A stretch of 7,303 nucleotides of DNA, taken from the NCBI GenBank assembly GCA_027364825.1, contig DAHXOM010000100.1, positions 1 through 7,303 on the forward strand. Reading direction: 5' to 3'. Under the pieces are notes generated by a model that saw only the letters and a program-made list of their open reading frames with translations, was not told the origin of the DNA and did not search any database. The translations under genes were made by a program, and so were the position numbers. This DNA comes from a bacterium (GTDB lineage: Bacteria > JAMCPX01). How positions within the stretch are numbered: position 1 is the first letter of the stretch; every line of letters begins with the position of its first letter. Of the stretch, positions 6,289 through 7,303 are shown one piece after another.

Positions 6289-6319
6289 ACCCGAACAATG
6301 CATTTTACGGGTAAACCCG
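6289..6319 (+). promoter_or_regulatory. Alternating ACCCG/CGGGT segments, possible switching leader
   Basis: ACCCG at 6289-6293, CGGGT at 6308-6312 and ACCCG at 6315-6319 continue the same pair of 5-mers that form the core of the hairpin at 6252-6279 (6254-6258 and 6273-6277). The middle CGGGT can pair with the ACCCG on either side, giving mutually exclusive hairpins. This is direct sequence structure; a regulatory role is inference, and the 5-bp stems are weak. Confidence 0.3.
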
Positions 6320-6347
6320 ATGAGCCATTCCAAAGGAGAATGAGCCC

Positions 6348-6404
6348 ATGAATGAAGCTTCCAACCAACTTTCTTATTTCCAAATGCAATTATTTGGATT
6401 ATAA
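6348..6404 (+). CDS. Possible 18-residue small ORF before the DUF5752 gene
   Basis: An ATG at 6348 opens MNEASNQLSYFQMQLFGL and ends with TAA at 6402-6404, 24 bases before the next gene. AAAGGAG at 6332-6338 lies 9 bases upstream, a ribosome binding site as good as those of the real genes here. A competing ATG at 6340 makes only three codons. The peptide matches nothing I recognise. It could be a leader peptide or a chance ORF whose ribosome site is accidental. It overlaps the candidate promoter at 6377-6405, and the two readings compete in part. Confidence 0.3.
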   Translation: MNEASNQLSYFQMQLFGL

Positions 6405-6405
6405 A
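6377..6405 (+). promoter_or_regulatory. Candidate sigma-70 promoter with palindrome in its spacer
   Basis: TTTCCA (6377-6382) and TATAAA (6400-6405) are separated by 17 bases, with four and five matches to the consensus boxes. The 20-base sequence at 6379-6398, TCCAAATGCAATTATTTGGA, is an inverted repeat with 7-base arms and a 6-base centre, lying almost exactly between the boxes, as a repressor operator might. Transcription would start near 6412, giving a short leader for the gene at 6429. Support is modest, and AT-rich sequence yields such matches by chance. Confidence 0.3.
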
Positions 6406-6428
6406 AGGGCAAGAGGGAGATATAGTAC

Positions 6429-7082
6429 ATGAAGCCATTTGTTTTTAAGCAATGCACCAATATACTCAGGTCAGCACAGAGGAGGGCCGGTACGATCAGA
6501 GAACTGCTCCATGGGATCAAAGAAGTAAGTGATGCCTCTGTCTTTCATCATACCTATAAATATTTTTTAAAGGGACATATCCTTGAATACACCAATGACT
6601 TTGCACAATGGGTTGGTGAAAGCCTTGAAGAACATACGCTTGCGGAACATCTTTCGAATGTGGACCCTTATGACTTCAATAAAACAACCGCATTGAGAGA
6701 AAAAATAGTGTGGGTAATCGATGATTATCTGGCACACTTCCCGGCACCGAGACCGGCCATGAAAGGCAACGAGTTTTATTTCAATGAATCGGTAACCATC
6801 GTCTTTCCGACAGGTATTGTAGCGCACAACCTTGCCGAATTTTTACAGGCGTTAAAATACGTTGATAATAGCTCCCTTTATTACCACTTCTATGAAGGAA
6901 GGATCCACGGCATCCTCGGACCGGATGATTTCTCCCTGTGGTTGAAAGAAGAATTAGGGGAAACAGAACTTTCCGAAAAACTCATTCACATAGACCCATT
7001 TATGTATGATATGGAGGGCATGAGAAGGCTTATTGTTCAGATGGTCGAACAGAAGGTGCAAAAGGATATGGAGACACTTTAA
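6429..7082 (+). CDS. DUF5752-type protein with two internal repeats
   Basis: This is a soluble protein of 217 residues with no signal peptide or membrane segment, recognised as DUF5752-like from its N-terminal PFVFKQCTNIL and the RELLHGIKEVSDASVFHH stretch. It contains two visibly related halves. Residues 24-101 (ELLHGIKEVSDASVFHH, then NDFAQWVGESLEE, then LAEHLSNVDPY) align with 137-210 (EFLQALKYVDNSSLYYH, then DDFSLWLKEELGE, then LSEKLIHIDPF). A strand-like linker rich in charged and aromatic residues joins them. Function is unknown; no catalytic motif is evident beyond paired His/Tyr residues at equivalent positions (His40-His41 and Tyr152-His153). The start has GAGGGAG at 6413-6419, nine bases upstream. 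The next gene, a trehalose-synthase-like glycosyltransferase, begins directly after its stop codon (TAAATG), so the two are translated together and probably act in one pathway. I recall DUF5752 genes commonly standing beside such glycosyltransferases. Confidence 0.8.
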   Translation: MKPFVFKQCTNILRSAQRRAGTIRELLHGIKEVSDASVFHHTYKYFLKGHILEYTNDFAQWVGESLEEHTLAEHLSNVDPYDFNKTTALREKIVWVIDDYLAHFPAPRPAMKGNEFYFNESVTIVFPTGIVAHNLAEFLQALKYVDNSSLYYHFYEGRIHGILGPDDFSLWLKEELGETELSEKLIHIDPFMYDMEGMRRLIVQMVEQKVQKDMETL

Positions 7083-7303
7083 ATGCTGAAACTCTCAGAT
7101 TACTCGGGTATATCCCCAAAATCGGACCTCCAGCTTATTTATAGGCTCGCTGATAAACTTTCATCCAGGCAATTTCTTCATATAAACTCTACCAAGGCAG
7201 GCGGCGGCGTAGCCGAGATACTCAACAGGATGACCCCGCTGCTCAGTGGTCTCGGTATCGTGGTACGATGGGAGGTCATCCAGGGGGATCAAAGATTTTT
7301 TAC
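7083..7303 (+). CDS. Trehalose-synthase-like glycosyltransferase, N-terminal part
   Basis: The frame opens with ATG at 7083, one base after the preceding stop, with GGAG at 7070-7073 upstream, and runs open to the window end (73 codons visible). The segment FLHINSTKAGGGVAEIL (residues 32-48), followed by MTPLLSGLGI and RWEVIQGDQRFF, is the characteristic N-terminal nucleotide-sugar-transferase signature of GT4-family trehalose synthases (TreT type), which join a nucleotide-activated glucose to glucose, and of related trehalose phosphorylases. The glycine-rich GGG loop is intact. The C-terminal Rossmann domain with the donor-binding motif lies outside the window, so donor specificity cannot be judged. 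Trehalose as product is inference from this signature. The gene is incomplete because of the window edge, not because of damage. Confidence 0.8.
   Translation, partial: MLKLSDYSGISPKSDLQLIYRLADKLSSRQFLHINSTKAGGGVAEILNRMTPLLSGLGIVVRWEVIQGDQRFF

Noticed and set aside
6238..6438. 66-codon minus-strand ORF across the gap after dsrP
   Set aside because: It starts inside the next gene, has no recognisable domain and passes through the hairpin; treated as chance.

Overview
The window carries the membrane and carrier part of dissimilatory sulfur metabolism from a Gram-negative bacterium, most likely a sulfate or sulfite reducer of the Desulfobacterota or Nitrospirota. The basis is a complete DsrMKJOP complex that includes the periplasmic triheme subunit DsrJ, which Gram-positive sulfate reducers lack, together with DsrC and a lone RsbRD-N-type protein in front of dsrM. 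The sequence alone does not settle the phylum, and a dsr-type sulfur oxidiser is not strictly excluded. All confident genes are on the + strand.

Layout. Bases 1-41 hold a few codons of an unidentified upstream gene. A near-consensus sigma-70 promoter at 53-81 precedes dsrC (120-437), which has a strong Shine-Dalgarno sequence. The 182-base gap after dsrC carries a perfect 13-bp inverted repeat (524-562) that looks like a dispersed palindromic element. Then comes a tightly packed run: an RsbRD N-terminal-domain protein (620-1180), dsrM (1192-2184), dsrK (2187-3821), dsrJ (3811-4218), dsrO (4208-5026) and dsrP (5037-6194). Junctions are 2-11 base gaps or 11-base overlaps, so this is one transcription and translation unit. 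A 234-base gap follows, with a GC-rich hairpin, a series of alternating complementary 5-mers, a possible 18-codon ORF and a possible promoter/operator. Last are a DUF5752-type protein with two internal repeats (6429-7082) and the first 73 codons of a trehalose-synthase-like glycosyltransferase (from 7083, cut by the window end).

How the genes work together. In the accepted model, DsrAB reduces sulfite and leaves the sulfur as a trisulfide bridging the two C-terminal cysteines of DsrC. The membrane complex then re-reduces this DsrC: DsrM (haem b) and the HdrD-like DsrK act on it at the cytoplasmic side, while DsrP (NrfD-type membrane subunit), DsrO (periplasmic ferredoxin) and DsrJ (triheme cytochrome) exchange electrons with the quinone pool and periplasm. 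The last two genes belong to a different subject, probably trehalose or glucan metabolism, and their link to the dsr genes may be only positional.

Most of the window is canonical. The points most worth a second look are the lone RsbRD-type protein leading the complex operon, the coordinated absence of ligands for one iron-sulfur cluster in DsrO, the structured leader before the DUF5752 gene, and dsrC standing beside dsrM with its own promoter.
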